The notes beneath the pieces were generated by a model. That model was not told the DNA's origin, searched no databases, and saw nothing but the letters and a program-made list of their open reading frames with translations. A program made the translations under genes and the position numbers. From assembly GCA_017622845.1 (NCBI GenBank), contig JAGAQJ010000022.1, forward strand, positions 26,364-90,363: a DNA stretch of 64,000 nt. The letters are read 5' to 3'. The stretch comes from Lachnospiraceae bacterium (lineage in GTDB: Bacteria; Bacillota; Clostridia; Lachnospirales; Lachnospiraceae). Positions 51,787 to 59,992 of the stretch are shown here, one piece after another. Numbering within the stretch: the first letter of the stretch is position 1; each line of letters opens with the position of its first letter.

Positions 51787-51877
51787 ATGATTCCGTGCTC
51801 TGACGAGGTAAGGGATAGATATACTATAACTACAAATATAACTATAAACCCTTTTAGATAAAGGGAGGTAAACAGAT

Positions 51878-52273
51878 GTGTATGTAAAAAGAGTATACTA
51901 TGATAATTTAAAAAAAGGAAATGATTTTGGAACGGAAATAGAATTACCCGGTTGGGAAGATATAGAAGGACTTATTAATAAAATGGATGGAAAAGTCGTT
52001 ACTCAAATGATAATGGACAATGGGAATGAAGACAATTACTTTTGCATCGGTGGGGGAAATGAAGGTCTTTATAATGTTTTTATATCAGAAAATGATAGCG
52101 AAATAGTTTGGAGCTTAGTTACTGACAATAATTTAAAAGTTTGCTGATTAGTTACAGGCGGACAAGAAGGAGAATTTGAAGGAAGATTGTGTGTACCGAT
52201 TGAAATGGTAAAGAAGGCTGCTGAATATTATTATGAAAATGGTAAAAAATGTAATGACTATACATGGGAGTGA
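51878..52273 (+). pseudogene. Imm1-family immunity protein, interrupted by in-frame TGA
   Basis: GGGAGG sits 9 nt before a GTG start. The first 89 codons end in VTDNNLKVC, then TGA at 52145-52147; reading continues in the same frame for 41 codons (LVTGGQEGEFEG ... NDYTWE) to TGA at 52271. Joined, the 131-residue product has the Imm1 layout: an early GWEDIEGLINKMDG helix, the FCIGGGNEGLYNVFIS strand pair, a late VTGGQ, and a terminal helix ending in TWE. It would neutralise a polymorphic toxin. No toxin gene is adjacent, so it looks like an orphan, decayed cassette in unusually AT-rich DNA. Confidence 0.8.
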
Positions 52274-52310
52274 TGATATTGAAAAATGAAACAGTATTGT
52301 TTACCGGACA

Positions 52311-52363
52311 ACGACTGCCGCCCTTCGTCCTGATTAAAATAATCCATAAGCCTGAAAGGTTAC
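52311..52363 (+). repeat. Truncated family 1 mobile-element end
   Basis: CTTCGTCCTGATTAAAATAA and TCCATAAG match the right part of the element at 61691-61790 and the complement of the left end at 6080; the terminus is eroded to CCTGAAAGGTTAC. No left end was found. Confidence 0.6.
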
Positions 52364-52441
52364 CAAATATTAAAAAAATATAAAGAAATGAATTGATTAA
52401 TAGTGGGATAAGTACTATAATTTTGGTGGAATAATAAAAAG

Positions 52442-52499
52442 AGCGGCGAAAACACTTTTGACTGAATAGGCTCATAAAAGGTGTGCTCCGCCGCTTTTA
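52442..52499 (+). terminator. Long hairpin terminator before the response regulator gene
   Basis: AGCGGCG (52442-52448) pairs with CGCCGCT (52489-52495), with an inner stem ACACTTTT/AAAAGGTGT, and TTTTATT follows. It probably ends transcription from the immunity-gene side. Confidence 0.65.
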
Positions 52500-52545
52500 T
52501 TGCGCAGACAGATTTGTGAATCTGCAAAAAGAGGTAGGTTTTTGC

Positions 52546-53313
52546 GTGAACAGAATATTAATTGTGGAACCTGAATTTGAACTGGCGGAAAAGCTCTGCA
52601 GGTCATTTTCAGATGCAGAGACACAGGCGCTCAGCTGCGGCACGATGGAGGCAGCGGATGCCTTGCTGAAAAGGGAAAAATATCAAATGGTTATTGTCGA
52701 TACAAAGCTTCCTGACGGGGACGGGCATGACCTGATTTCTGACCTGGGACTTGGAGTTTATTTGTCGGAAAATCCGGTAATTATTGCCATTGTGCCAAAT
52801 AACAGGAGACCTGAGCTGACAGATTTGAACGAGCAGGGGATAACCGACTTCATCACAAAGCCGTTTAGTACAGCAGTGCTGAAGGCAAAGGTCTGCACCC
52901 ATTTCCGGAGAAGGAAAAAGGACAGCAGCTTTCATGCGAGTGAACGATTTGAGGCGACTGGCTCCGGGACCCCAAGCAGTATCAGCGGAGAGCATAGGGT
53001 TGCAACAGATGCTTATGTGTTTGATTTTGATGCGGAGGAATACAGCCTTGCAGGCAATACAGTAAAGCTGAACAGCCTGGAACAATGCCTGCTGCGGACC
53101 CTGGTGGAAAATAAAGGCATCGTGCTGAAGAGAAAGGCTCTGACTGAAAAACTCAGCTCGGAAAGCAGAATCATGGTAAATGAGTTTATGCTTTCCCAGC
53201 TGGTCCGGTCTCTTGTTGATAAATTAATCGCACATAATTATATTAAGACGATTTACGGCATAGGTTATATATGGGAGGACTCAGAAGAGAATCCCCAAAA
53301 CGGCCGCGGTTGA
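52546..53313 (+). CDS. OmpR-type response regulator (orphan)
   Basis: The start is GTG at 52546 after GAGGTAGG. The 255-residue product has a receiver domain with E8/E10 in place of the usual acidic pair, phospho-acceptor Asp52 (VIVDTKLPDGDG) and the conserved Lys in FITKPFS; then a polar linker of about 40 residues and a winged-helix DNA-binding domain (about 165-245) with KLNSLEQCLLRTLVENKGIV and the closing TIYGIGYIWE. No kinase gene is adjacent. Its targets are unknown. Confidence 0.87.
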   Translation: MNRILIVEPEFELAEKLCRSFSDAETQALSCGTMEAADALLKREKYQMVIVDTKLPDGDGHDLISDLGLGVYLSENPVIIAIVPNNRRPELTDLNEQGITDFITKPFSTAVLKAKVCTHFRRRKKDSSFHASERFEATGSGTPSSISGEHRVATDAYVFDFDAEEYSLAGNTVKLNSLEQCLLRTLVENKGIVLKRKALTEKLSSESRIMVNEFMLSQLVRSLVDKLIAHNYIKTIYGIGYIWEDSEENPQNGRG

Positions 53314-53528
53314 GTATGCAATTCATGCAGAAACATATCGGCGGGCACAGGTGTTTTGCAGAAAATACTAATGAATTACTTAAAAAAAGGGCTTTTTTCG
53401 TTAAAAAGACGGTTTTTGGCATCTCACAAAAATTTTGCTTAAAAATCATTGACTTTTTTAACGAAAAGACGGAAAATAATGCATGGTTTATGGTGTAGGA
53501 ATGTTTCAGGTTTACGGAGGGATTTGGT

Positions 53529-53783
53529 GTGTTAAGAAAAGAAATTATTGTAAAAAACATTGAGAAGCAGTACGATCATCCATTGGCGGAAATCGTGCAG
53601 ATTGCAAGCCAGTATAAGAGTGAAATTCTCTTAGAATATGATAAGTACAGAATCAATGCCAAAAGCATCATGGGAATTATCGCATTTAACCCTTCGGAGG
53701 GAATGAATGTCACAATCGCTGCCAATGGAAATGATGAAAGTGAAGCGGTTGATGCACTTGAAAAGTTCTTTATTTGTGAATAA
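53529..53783 (+). CDS. HPr-like protein without His15 (Crh-like)
   Basis: An 84-residue HPr-fold protein; GTG start 8 nt after GGAGGG. In family numbering position 15 is Tyr, where HPr has the PTS phospho-histidine; a His is present at position 17 instead (QYDHPLAE versus GLHARPAA). Ser46 and its context NAKSIMGI are intact. This is the pattern of Bacillus Crh, which cannot take part in sugar phosphotransfer but is phosphorylated on the serine by HPr kinase and serves as CcpA co-effector. A regulatory role in carbon catabolite control is the best inference. A promoter candidate (TTGACT...AATAAT) lies at about 53448-53477. Confidence 0.83.
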   Translation: MLRKEIIVKNIEKQYDHPLAEIVQIASQYKSEILLEYDKYRINAKSIMGIIAFNPSEGMNVTIAANGNDESEAVDALEKFFICE

Positions 53784-53797
53784 GATTGTTGATTGGG

Positions 53798-53829
53798 ACA
53801 CAGGCTTGCGATACAGCCTGTGTTTTTTT
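53798..53829 (+). terminator. Rho-independent terminator of the HPr-like gene
   Basis: ACACAGGCT (53798-53806), an 8-nt loop, AGCCTGTGT (53815-53823) and a run of six further Ts. It is a textbook terminator 15 bp after the stop. The following 250 bp to the mobile element contain only AT-rich DNA and an element remnant at 53981. Confidence 0.93.
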
Positions 53830-53980
53830 GATGCACAGACCCGGATAAGCCTGTGGGATACTGTCTGCAGTTTTCTGTTCATCGAAAGCAAAAAACTGTG
53901 TTAATAACAAATAAACTTTACTGTATTTAGAAATCTAAAACAATAAATAATGGCAAGCTTTAAGATGGATAACAAGCAGT

Positions 53981-54005
53981 AATATCCATACGGCTGAACT
54001 GTTGC
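53981..54005 (+). repeat. Remnant of a family 1 mobile-element end
   Basis: ATCCATACGGCTGAACTGTTGC matches the complement of the left end of the 6080-6425 element (TCCATACGGCTGAACTGTTAC). No partner end was found. Confidence 0.55.
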
Positions 54006-54086
54006 CAATTAGCATTTATTTTCAAATATTTGAAACATAAAATATACAATTATATAAATTTGTGGTATATTTATTAAGGAAACAAC

Positions 54087-54219
54087 ATAATTGTTCAGTA
54101 CAGCGCTGCGCACTTGCTGCGGAGTGCGTGAGAATGCATCAAGTGCATTAGGCATCAAGTCACCACGAAGTGGTATTGCATGACTTGATGCTCGTAACTA
54201 TGGGTTACTGAATCGTTAC
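54087..54219 (+). mobile_element. MITE-like element, family 2
   Basis: A 133-bp copy with TTGTTCAGTACAGCGCTGCG at the left and TACTGAATCGTTAC at the right. Flanks GAAACAAC (54079-54086) and GAAACAAT (54220-54227) agree at 7 of 8 positions. The interior palindromes (GCACT...AGTGC; CATCAAGTCA...TGACTTGATG) are intact. It lies 109 bp upstream of the acetyltransferase start. Confidence 0.85.
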
Positions 54220-54327
54220 GAAACAATTCAGAAGCTGAGGAATATCATGTTATAAGAACAGAGTGGACCGTAATATGACAGCAGGTCAGCAGATACGAAG
54301 CCGGCAGTTTAAAGACAGAAGGGAAGC

Positions 54328-54843
54328 TTGAAATTGGAATTTGGACGAAGAACCAGAGGAAACGTGCTTAAGCCTGTGCGGATTATGGTAAGGCCGGCAT
54401 ACCGTGAAGAATGGGATGATGCCATGGCGCTTGCATGGCGCACCTTTATGAAGTTTGAGGCAAAGGATTATACGCCTGAGGGGATTGAGAGCTTCCGGGA
54501 TTTTATTACGGATACAGTGCTTCACAGAATGTTTGTGATGGGTGCATACCAGCTTTTTGGGGCTTATGATAATGGTAAGATGGTAGGAATGATAAGTCTT
54601 CGAAATGAGACGCACATATCACTGCTTTTTGTAGACGAGAAGTACCACAGAATCGGGATTGGCAGAAGGCTCATAGAGTATGTGAGCGATTATGTGCTCA
54701 ATGAGGAGGGGCACCGCCTGATAACGGTGAATGCAGCGCCCTACGCAACCGGTTTTTACCATCGTGTCGGTTTTATCGATACCGATACGGAGCAGACCAA
54801 TGACGGAATCCGGTATACGCCGATGGAGCGCAGCATCACATAA
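54328..54843 (+). CDS. GNAT family acetyltransferase
   Basis: A 171-residue protein with one GNAT domain: MVRPAYREEWDDAMALAWRT at the start, GKMVGMISLRN, LFVDEKYHRIGIGRRLIEYV (acetyl-CoA pyrophosphate loop R-x-x-G-I-G-R) and ATGFYHRVGFIDTD. The annotated start is TTG at 54328 after AGAAGGGAAG; ATG at 54385 is an alternative that would remove 19 residues outside the domain. The substrate is unknown. It precedes the HD-GYP gene by 49 bp and may be co-transcribed with it. Confidence 0.85.
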   Translation: MKLEFGRRTRGNVLKPVRIMVRPAYREEWDDAMALAWRTFMKFEAKDYTPEGIESFRDFITDTVLHRMFVMGAYQLFGAYDNGKMVGMISLRNETHISLLFVDEKYHRIGIGRRLIEYVSDYVLNEEGHRLITVNAAPYATGFYHRVGFIDTDTEQTNDGIRYTPMERSIT

Positions 54844-54892
54844 TGAGGAAGATACAAAAGCATTATAGATTAACAAATAGAGGGGTGGAACG

Positions 54893-56146
54893 ATGGCAGT
54901 AGAATACATTACAAGCCGGAATATGGTAAATCTGATTCAGGAGACGCTCAGACTGATAAATAAGCCAATGGAGCAGCACTGTATCAGAGTGAGCTACATT
55001 ATGTCAAAAATGCTGGAGACAAGAGGTTCCTATGAAAAATATGAGCTGGCTGACTGGATGGTGCTTGCCATGCTTCATGATGTCGGCGCCTTCAAGACGG
55101 ACGATGTGCGCATGCAGCTTACTTTTGAGACAAAAAATCCGCTGCCGCATTCCGTATACGGCTATTTGTTTCTGAAATATTTATCTCCGCTTGAGGAGCA
55201 GTCTAAGATGATCTTGTACCATCATATGGATTACAGCAAGACGAAAGATATGGATTACAGATACCGGTATGAGATGGAAGTTTTAAAAGTGGCGGAGATT
55301 ATGGATATTTGGCAGCGGGCCTTCAAAGAGAAGTTTGACTATACTTTGATTAATAAATATGCAGGCACGAAGTTTGACCCCGAGGTGTGCAGCCTGCTTG
55401 CCGATACGGTAGAGGAGCATGATATTTTTACGAAACTGAATGACCTCAGCTACAAGCAGGAATATGACGACAGCCTTGAATATGTGCTGCTGTCCGATGA
55501 TGAGAAAGAAAAATATCTCAAGATGCTCATGTACTGCACCGGACTAAAGGACGAGCAGATGGTGTCAGAGACGGTGGCTACCGTGTATGTGTGCAGGGAG
55601 CTTGGAAGGAAGCTTAAGCTCAGCGAGTATGACAAAAATGAAGTGTACTATGCGGCGCTGCTCCATGATATCGGCATGCTTGCGCTTCCCACAGAATTAC
55701 TGCAGGCGCCGAGAAACCTGAACGATGAGGAAAAAAATCTGATAAAAACGCATGTTGAGCTTATGGAAAAGACACTTGAAAACAAGCTCTCCAAAGAAAT
55801 TATCAAGGTGGCGGCAGCGCATCATGAGCGTTTTGACGGAAGCGGATATCCGAGGGGGCTTAAGGGCAGCAGAATGGGAAGCAAGGAAGCGATTCTGCAG
55901 ATATCCGAGCAGGTTGTCAATACAATGGAGCCTAAGCCGTACAGAGCCGCCCGCACCAGACAGGAGATTATAGATGATCTGAACAACGGCATTATATCAG
56001 GTAAGTACGATGCGATAGTAGCAGATACCTTTTTGAAAAATTATGATGAAATCATGGATAAGGCAGCACAGAAGGCAGAGACAGCGCTGGTGACGCACCA
56101 GAAGCTTCTGCGCAATTATAATCAGGTCTATAAGAGCCTGGTATAA
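54893..56146 (+). CDS. Tandem HD/HD-GYP phosphodiesterase-like protein
   Basis: A 417-residue cytoplasmic protein with two HD domains. The N-terminal one (about 20-150) keeps H...HDVG...HH but lacks a GYP motif. The C-terminal one (about 215-385) is a full HD-GYP domain: LLHDIGMLALP, KTHVELMEKTL, AAHHERFDGSGYPRGLKG, and QISEQVVNTMEPKPYR. Such domains hydrolyse cyclic di-GMP. No receiver domain is present. It could link c-di-GMP levels to motility or pili encoded elsewhere in the window (inference). GAGGGGTGG precedes the ATG. Confidence 0.87.
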   Translation: MAVEYITSRNMVNLIQETLRLINKPMEQHCIRVSYIMSKMLETRGSYEKYELADWMVLAMLHDVGAFKTDDVRMQLTFETKNPLPHSVYGYLFLKYLSPLEEQSKMILYHHMDYSKTKDMDYRYRYEMEVLKVAEIMDIWQRAFKEKFDYTLINKYAGTKFDPEVCSLLADTVEEHDIFTKLNDLSYKQEYDDSLEYVLLSDDEKEKYLKMLMYCTGLKDEQMVSETVATVYVCRELGRKLKLSEYDKNEVYYAALLHDIGMLALPTELLQAPRNLNDEEKNLIKTHVELMEKTLENKLSKEIIKVAAAHHERFDGSGYPRGLKGSRMGSKEAILQISEQVVNTMEPKPYRAARTRQEIIDDLNNGIISGKYDAIVADTFLKNYDEIMDKAAQKAETALVTHQKLLRNYNQVYKSLV

Positions 56147-56185
56147 CCCATTTTAATGAACCTTACATTTGGCTTGCCTGAATTT

Positions 56186-56215
56186 CCATCTGTTGCGTTG
56201 TCGTCAATCGACGCC
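56186..56215. repeat. Short dispersed repeat, copy 2
   Basis: CCATCTGTTGCGTTGTCGTC followed by AATCGACGCC, matching 6021-6048. It lies in the 245-bp gap between the HD-GYP and DUF624 genes. The rest of that gap holds an AT-rich promoter-like stretch near 56300-56375. Confidence 0.55.
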
Positions 56216-56391
56216 GCCGCCGCTACGCCTCATTCCTTCGCCTTGCAGACTGAAAATTTATCCTGCACCAAACATATAGGTAATTAAAAACGGATGATAC
56301 TGGTGTAAAAATTTAATAGTTTATTTGTTGAAAAGATACAGAAGAAATCATATAATACTCCTTATATGAAAATTGAGAGGAGAGTTACATT

Positions 56392-57180
56392 ATGTTTAAA
56401 CTTGACAGCCCGTTAATGAACTTTTTGAATAAGGTTGCGGATATTATGATACTGAATATTTTATTTATCATTTTCAGCATCCCGGTATTTACAATCGGCG
56501 CTTCCTTTTCGGCGGCATATTATATGGGCTTTAAGATGGTAAAGGACGAGGAAACCTACATTATAAAGGGATTTTGGAAGGCCTTCAGGGAGAATTTCAA
56601 GCAGTCGATGATTATCTGGCTGATGATACTTGCGGTTGCAGTAGTTCTGGGACTTGACTACCGCATCATTGCATATTCCGGTATTGAGTTTGCTGACTGG
56701 ATGAAAATTGCCATGGTGACAGTGACTATCGTAGTGCTTATGGGTGTCGTATTTATATTTCCGCTTCAGGCGCGCTTTACAAACAGCGTGAAGAATACGA
56801 TTAAAAATGCGTTTTTGATGGCGCTTTCCCACCTTCCGACTTCTTTTCTGCTGATTGTGGTTTATGCCGTACCGGTTGTAATTTTGTACTTTATACCACA
56901 GGCTTTGCCGGCGCTTTTTCTGCTGTCATTCGGACTGATTATTTATTTCAAGTCTTTTCTCCTCCTCCGCGTATTTAAGAAATATGAGGAGGCGCTTGTG
57001 GCAAAAGACGAGGAAGCGGGCGAAGAAGATCCTGACAGTGGCATATTTGCCGAAAGCGACCGCATGGAAAGCGGACAAAATGGTACAGTTGACGAAAAAA
57101 CCATGCCGGCCAAGGTGTTCCGGGACGGAAAATTTGTTGAAGTGTCTGAAAACAACGAAAACAATCGCGAAATAGAGTAA
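56392..57180 (+). CDS. DUF624 (YesL-like) membrane protein
   Basis: A 262-residue membrane protein with about five hydrophobic segments. The N-terminus LDSPLMNFLNKVADIMILNI and then FTIGASFSAAYYMGFKMVKD with FWKAFRENFKQS are typical of the DUF624/YesL family, which is often encoded near ABC sugar transporters and YesMN systems. The C-terminal 60 residues are acidic and cytoplasmic. GAGAGGAG precedes the ATG. Its function is unknown; the family link to sugar transport is known context only. Confidence 0.85.
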   Translation: MFKLDSPLMNFLNKVADIMILNILFIIFSIPVFTIGASFSAAYYMGFKMVKDEETYIIKGFWKAFRENFKQSMIIWLMILAVAVVLGLDYRIIAYSGIEFADWMKIAMVTVTIVVLMGVVFIFPLQARFTNSVKNTIKNAFLMALSHLPTSFLLIVVYAVPVVILYFIPQALPALFLLSFGLIIYFKSFLLLRVFKKYEEALVAKDEEAGEEDPDSGIFAESDRMESGQNGTVDEKTMPAKVFRDGKFVEVSENNENNREIE

Positions 57181-57236
57181 AAACAGACGTTGCGCTTCGT
57201 CAATCTGTACAGCATAACGTAGACAAGTTAAGCAAG

Positions 57237-57291
57237 TTGCTCACCGAACATGATAATTTGCAGAATTATATATGTCCGGTGAGCAATTTTT
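57237..57291 (+). terminator. Terminator after DUF624 gene
   Basis: TTGCTCACCG (57237-57246) pairs with CGGTGAGCAA (57277-57286), inner ACAT/ATGT, then TTTTT. The 150 bp that follow contain a weak -10 (TATACT, 57351-57356) for msmX. Confidence 0.85.
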
Positions 57292-57442
57292 ACATAAGGA
57301 TAGAAAAATCTTTGTGGATTTATGGCATAGCATTTTCAGGCGTTTTATTCTATACTAAATACATGTTAAAAATAATCAGCTGAGAGATGACGTGAATCCT
57401 CAGCAGGCACAAAACTATCAAATTTTGGGAGGCAGTTAAAAA

Positions 57443-58555
57443 ATGGCAAGTTTATCATTAAAGAACGTTTGCAAAGTTTATCCTAACGGATTTGAAGCCG
57501 TTAAGAATTTCAACCTTGAGATCGCTGATAAGGAGTTCATCATCTTCGTTGGACCTTCTGGATGCGGTAAGTCTACTACCCTTCGTATGATTGCTGGTCT
57601 TGAGGATATCTCTTCAGGCGAGTTAAAGATTGGCGACAGAGTTGTTAACGATGTTGAGCCGAAGGACAGAGATATCGCGATGGTATTCCAGAACTACGCT
57701 CTGTATCCTCATATGTCAGTATATGACAATATGGCATTCGGTCTTAAGTTAAGAAAAGTTCCGAAGAACGAGATTGACAAGATGGTTAAGGAAGCAGCTA
57801 AGATTCTTGACTTAACAGCACTCCTTGACAGAAAGCCGAAGGCTTTGTCAGGTGGTCAGAGACAGCGTGTTGCCATGGGGCGTGCTATCGTTCGTAATCC
57901 TAAGGTATTCCTTATGGATGAGCCTCTTTCAAACCTGGATGCTAAGCTCCGTGTACAGATGCGTATTGAGATCGCTAAGCTGCATCAGAGACTTGGTACA
58001 ACCATCATCTACGTTACACATGACCAGACAGAGGCTATGACTCTTGGTACACGTATCGTAGTTATGAAAGACGGTGTTGTTCAGCAGGTAGATACACCGC
58101 AGAACTTGTATGAGAAGCCGCAGAACTTATTCGTAGCAGGATTCATGGGTTCACCGCAGATGAACTTCATTGATGCTACAGTAGAAGTTAAGGGCGATAC
58201 AGCAAACTTAAAGGTAGCAGGACTTTCTATTCCTCTTCCTCCAGCTAAGTCTAAGAAGCTCATCGACGGCGGATACAACGGAAAGACCGTTACATTCGGT
58301 ATCAGACCTGAGGATATCTATGATTCACAGATGATGGTAGAGGCTAAGGCTGAGAGCACATTCGAGACAACAATTCGTGTATACGAGCTGCTTGGTGCAG
58401 AAGTATTCTTATATGCTGATTTAGCTGAGTTCCCGATCACAGCAAGAGTTGATCCCAGAACAACAGCAAGACCTGGCGATAAGGTTAAGTTTGCAATTGA
58501 CGTTGAGAAGATTCATGTATTCGACAAGGAAACAGAGAAGATTATCACAAACTAG
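57443..58555 (+). CDS. msmX: MsmX/UgpC-type ABC transporter ATPase
   Basis: A 370-residue sugar-transporter ATPase. Walker A GPSGCGKST (37-45), Q-loop MVFQNYALYPHMSV, signature LSGGQRQRVAMGRAI, Walker B VFLMDEPLSNLDA, H-loop YVTHDQTEAM, and a C-terminal MalK-like regulatory domain (about 240-370: FGIRPEDIY). As a stand-alone gene it fits the shared ATPase that serves several carbohydrate importers, including the permeases at 32254-34080, which lack one. Codon use differs from its neighbours (strong preference for TTC, AAC, GTT, TCT, CGT), a sign of high expression. It has its own terminator. Confidence 0.95.
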   Translation: MASLSLKNVCKVYPNGFEAVKNFNLEIADKEFIIFVGPSGCGKSTTLRMIAGLEDISSGELKIGDRVVNDVEPKDRDIAMVFQNYALYPHMSVYDNMAFGLKLRKVPKNEIDKMVKEAAKILDLTALLDRKPKALSGGQRQRVAMGRAIVRNPKVFLMDEPLSNLDAKLRVQMRIEIAKLHQRLGTTIIYVTHDQTEAMTLGTRIVVMKDGVVQQVDTPQNLYEKPQNLFVAGFMGSPQMNFIDATVEVKGDTANLKVAGLSIPLPPAKSKKLIDGGYNGKTVTFGIRPEDIYDSQMMVEAKAESTFETTIRVYELLGAEVFLYADLAEFPITARVDPRTTARPGDKVKFAIDVEKIHVFDKETEKIITN

Positions 58556-58572
58556 TCAACATATCAAAAATT

Positions 58573-58604
58573 ACCCCCGAGGGATTTCCGCTCGGGGGTT
58601 TTTG
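58573..58604 (+). terminator. Rho-independent terminator of msmX
   Basis: ACCCCCGAG (58573-58581), a 9-nt loop, CTCGGGGGT (58591-58599) and TTTTT. It is 17 bp after the stop and very GC-rich in the stem. Confidence 0.95.
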
Positions 58605-58628
58605 TTATGCGCTTTTTGCAAATTTCGA

Positions 58629-58657
58629 TTGAAACTGTGTTCAAATTCATATAAGAT
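58629..58657 (+). promoter_or_regulatory. Promoter of the CdaR-type regulator gene
   Basis: TTGAAA at 58629-58634, a 17-bp spacer and TAAGAT at 58652-58657. It gives a leader of about 50 nt before the ATG at 58715. Confidence 0.6.
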
Positions 58658-58714
58658 ATAGATAGTAAGTCGTTGCAAACATTGTGAAAGATGGGGAATG
58701 CAGGAGGTTAGGAT

Positions 58715-59800
58715 ATGATTTCAAATCAGATCATTCAGACGAGTATTGATGAGTTAAAGGCGATTACAAAGGTTGACTTGTGCGTAATTGATATGGAGGG
58801 AATCACGGTGGCATCTACATTTGACAGCAGAGATGTATCACAGGAGCTGGTGCAGAATTTTGTCACCTCACCTGCTGACAGTCAGATTGTCGGCGGATAC
58901 CACATGTTGAAAGTTTTAGAGGACGGCGATGTGCTTTATGTTCTGATATCAAAAGGTCAGGGCGCTGATGCCTATATGATTGGCAAAGTGGCAGTAAGCC
59001 AGATACAGAATCTTGTCATTGCATACAAGGAGCATTTTGACAAAAATAATTTCTTTCAAAATCTGCTGCTTGATAATCTGCTGCTTGTCGATATCTACAA
59101 TCGGGCAAAGAAGCTTCGTATAGAGCCGGAGGTTCCCAGAGTTGTATATCTGATTGAGGCGCAGAATGACAAAGATAATATTTCCATGGAAATGTTAAAG
59201 AATATATTTGGCGAGCAGCCGGGATGTTATCTGACAGCCGTGGAGCAGAAAAACATTATTTTGATCAAAGATGTCAGCTCGATGGATGCTTATCAGGAAG
59301 TGGAGCAGACAGCACAAGTGATCGTGGACATGCTCAATTCCGAGGCGATGCTGATTGCCAAGGTAGCCTATGGAACGATCGTAAGCGAGCTTAAGGAGGT
59401 TTCAAAGTCGTATAAGGAGGCAAAGATGGCGCTTGATGTGGGAAAGATTTTCTACATGGAGAAGGCAATCAATGCTTACAATACACTTGGCATCGGACGG
59501 CTGATTTACCAGCTCCCGATTAATCTGTGCCGCATCTTTATGAGGGAGATTTTCGGTGACAATATTCCCGATGATTTAGATGATGAGATTCTTACCACAG
59601 TGCAGAAGTTCTTTGACAACAACTTAAATGTGTCAGAGACCTCAAGACAGCTGTTTGTACACAGAAATACATTAGTATACCGAATTGAGAAGCTTCACCA
59701 GTCGACAGGACTTGACATCAGAAAATTTGATGATGCACTGACCTTTAAGATTGCGCTGATGGTTGTAAATTACATGAAATATATCGATTCACTGGAATAG
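58715..59800 (+). CDS. CdaR/PucR-type transcriptional regulator
   Basis: A 361-residue regulator. The N-terminal region (about 1-110: ISNQIIQTSIDELKAITKVD, CVIDMEGITVAST) is a sugar-diacid-recognition-like sensor; the middle (about 140-270) is a degenerate GGDEF-like domain (VAYGTIVSELKEVSKSYKEA); the C-terminus (about 300-355) is the PucR/CdaR helix-turn-helix NLNVSETSRQLFVHRNTLVY with RIEKLHQSTGLDI. Location straight after msmX is common in Lachnospiraceae, so it may regulate msmX or sugar use; that is inferred. AGGAGG precedes the ATG. Confidence 0.88.
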   Translation: MISNQIIQTSIDELKAITKVDLCVIDMEGITVASTFDSRDVSQELVQNFVTSPADSQIVGGYHMLKVLEDGDVLYVLISKGQGADAYMIGKVAVSQIQNLVIAYKEHFDKNNFFQNLLLDNLLLVDIYNRAKKLRIEPEVPRVVYLIEAQNDKDNISMEMLKNIFGEQPGCYLTAVEQKNIILIKDVSSMDAYQEVEQTAQVIVDMLNSEAMLIAKVAYGTIVSELKEVSKSYKEAKMALDVGKIFYMEKAINAYNTLGIGRLIYQLPINLCRIFMREIFGDNIPDDLDDEILTTVQKFFDNNLNVSETSRQLFVHRNTLVYRIEKLHQSTGLDIRKFDDALTFKIALMVVNYMKYIDSLE

Positions 59801-59850
59801 AAGAAGTCTATTTATTGACTGCCTCTCTTCGTCCTGTTCAAAATAAACCG

Positions 59851-59908
59851 CCAGACTGTTTTTTTCATAAAACCGATTCTGTGGACATACATTGAAATAA
59901 CAGTCTGG
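59851..59908 (+). other. Distant inverted repeat after the CdaR-type gene
   Basis: CCAGACTGTT (59851-59860, followed by TTTTT) and AACAGTCTGG (59899-59908) are perfect 10-bp complements with a 38-nt gap. It may act in termination. Just upstream, CTCTTCGTCCTGTTCAAAAT is weakly like the interior of family 1 elements. Confidence 0.4.
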
Positions 59909-59992
59909 TACAGCATTGTCTTTGTATTGGCGCAGCGCTGCACCAGCCAAATGCAATCATTTCTATAGAACGGACGGTGGGAGGTTTTCTGT

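Noticed and set aside
52145-52147. In-frame TGA of the Imm1 gene read as selenocysteine
   Set aside because: No SECIS-like hairpin was seen directly after it, and Imm1 proteins have no redox role; a nonsense mutation is simpler.
54087-54219. CRISPR repeats
   Set aside because: The repeated units are dispersed by kilobases, differ in context and have target duplications; no regular spacer array occurs in the window.
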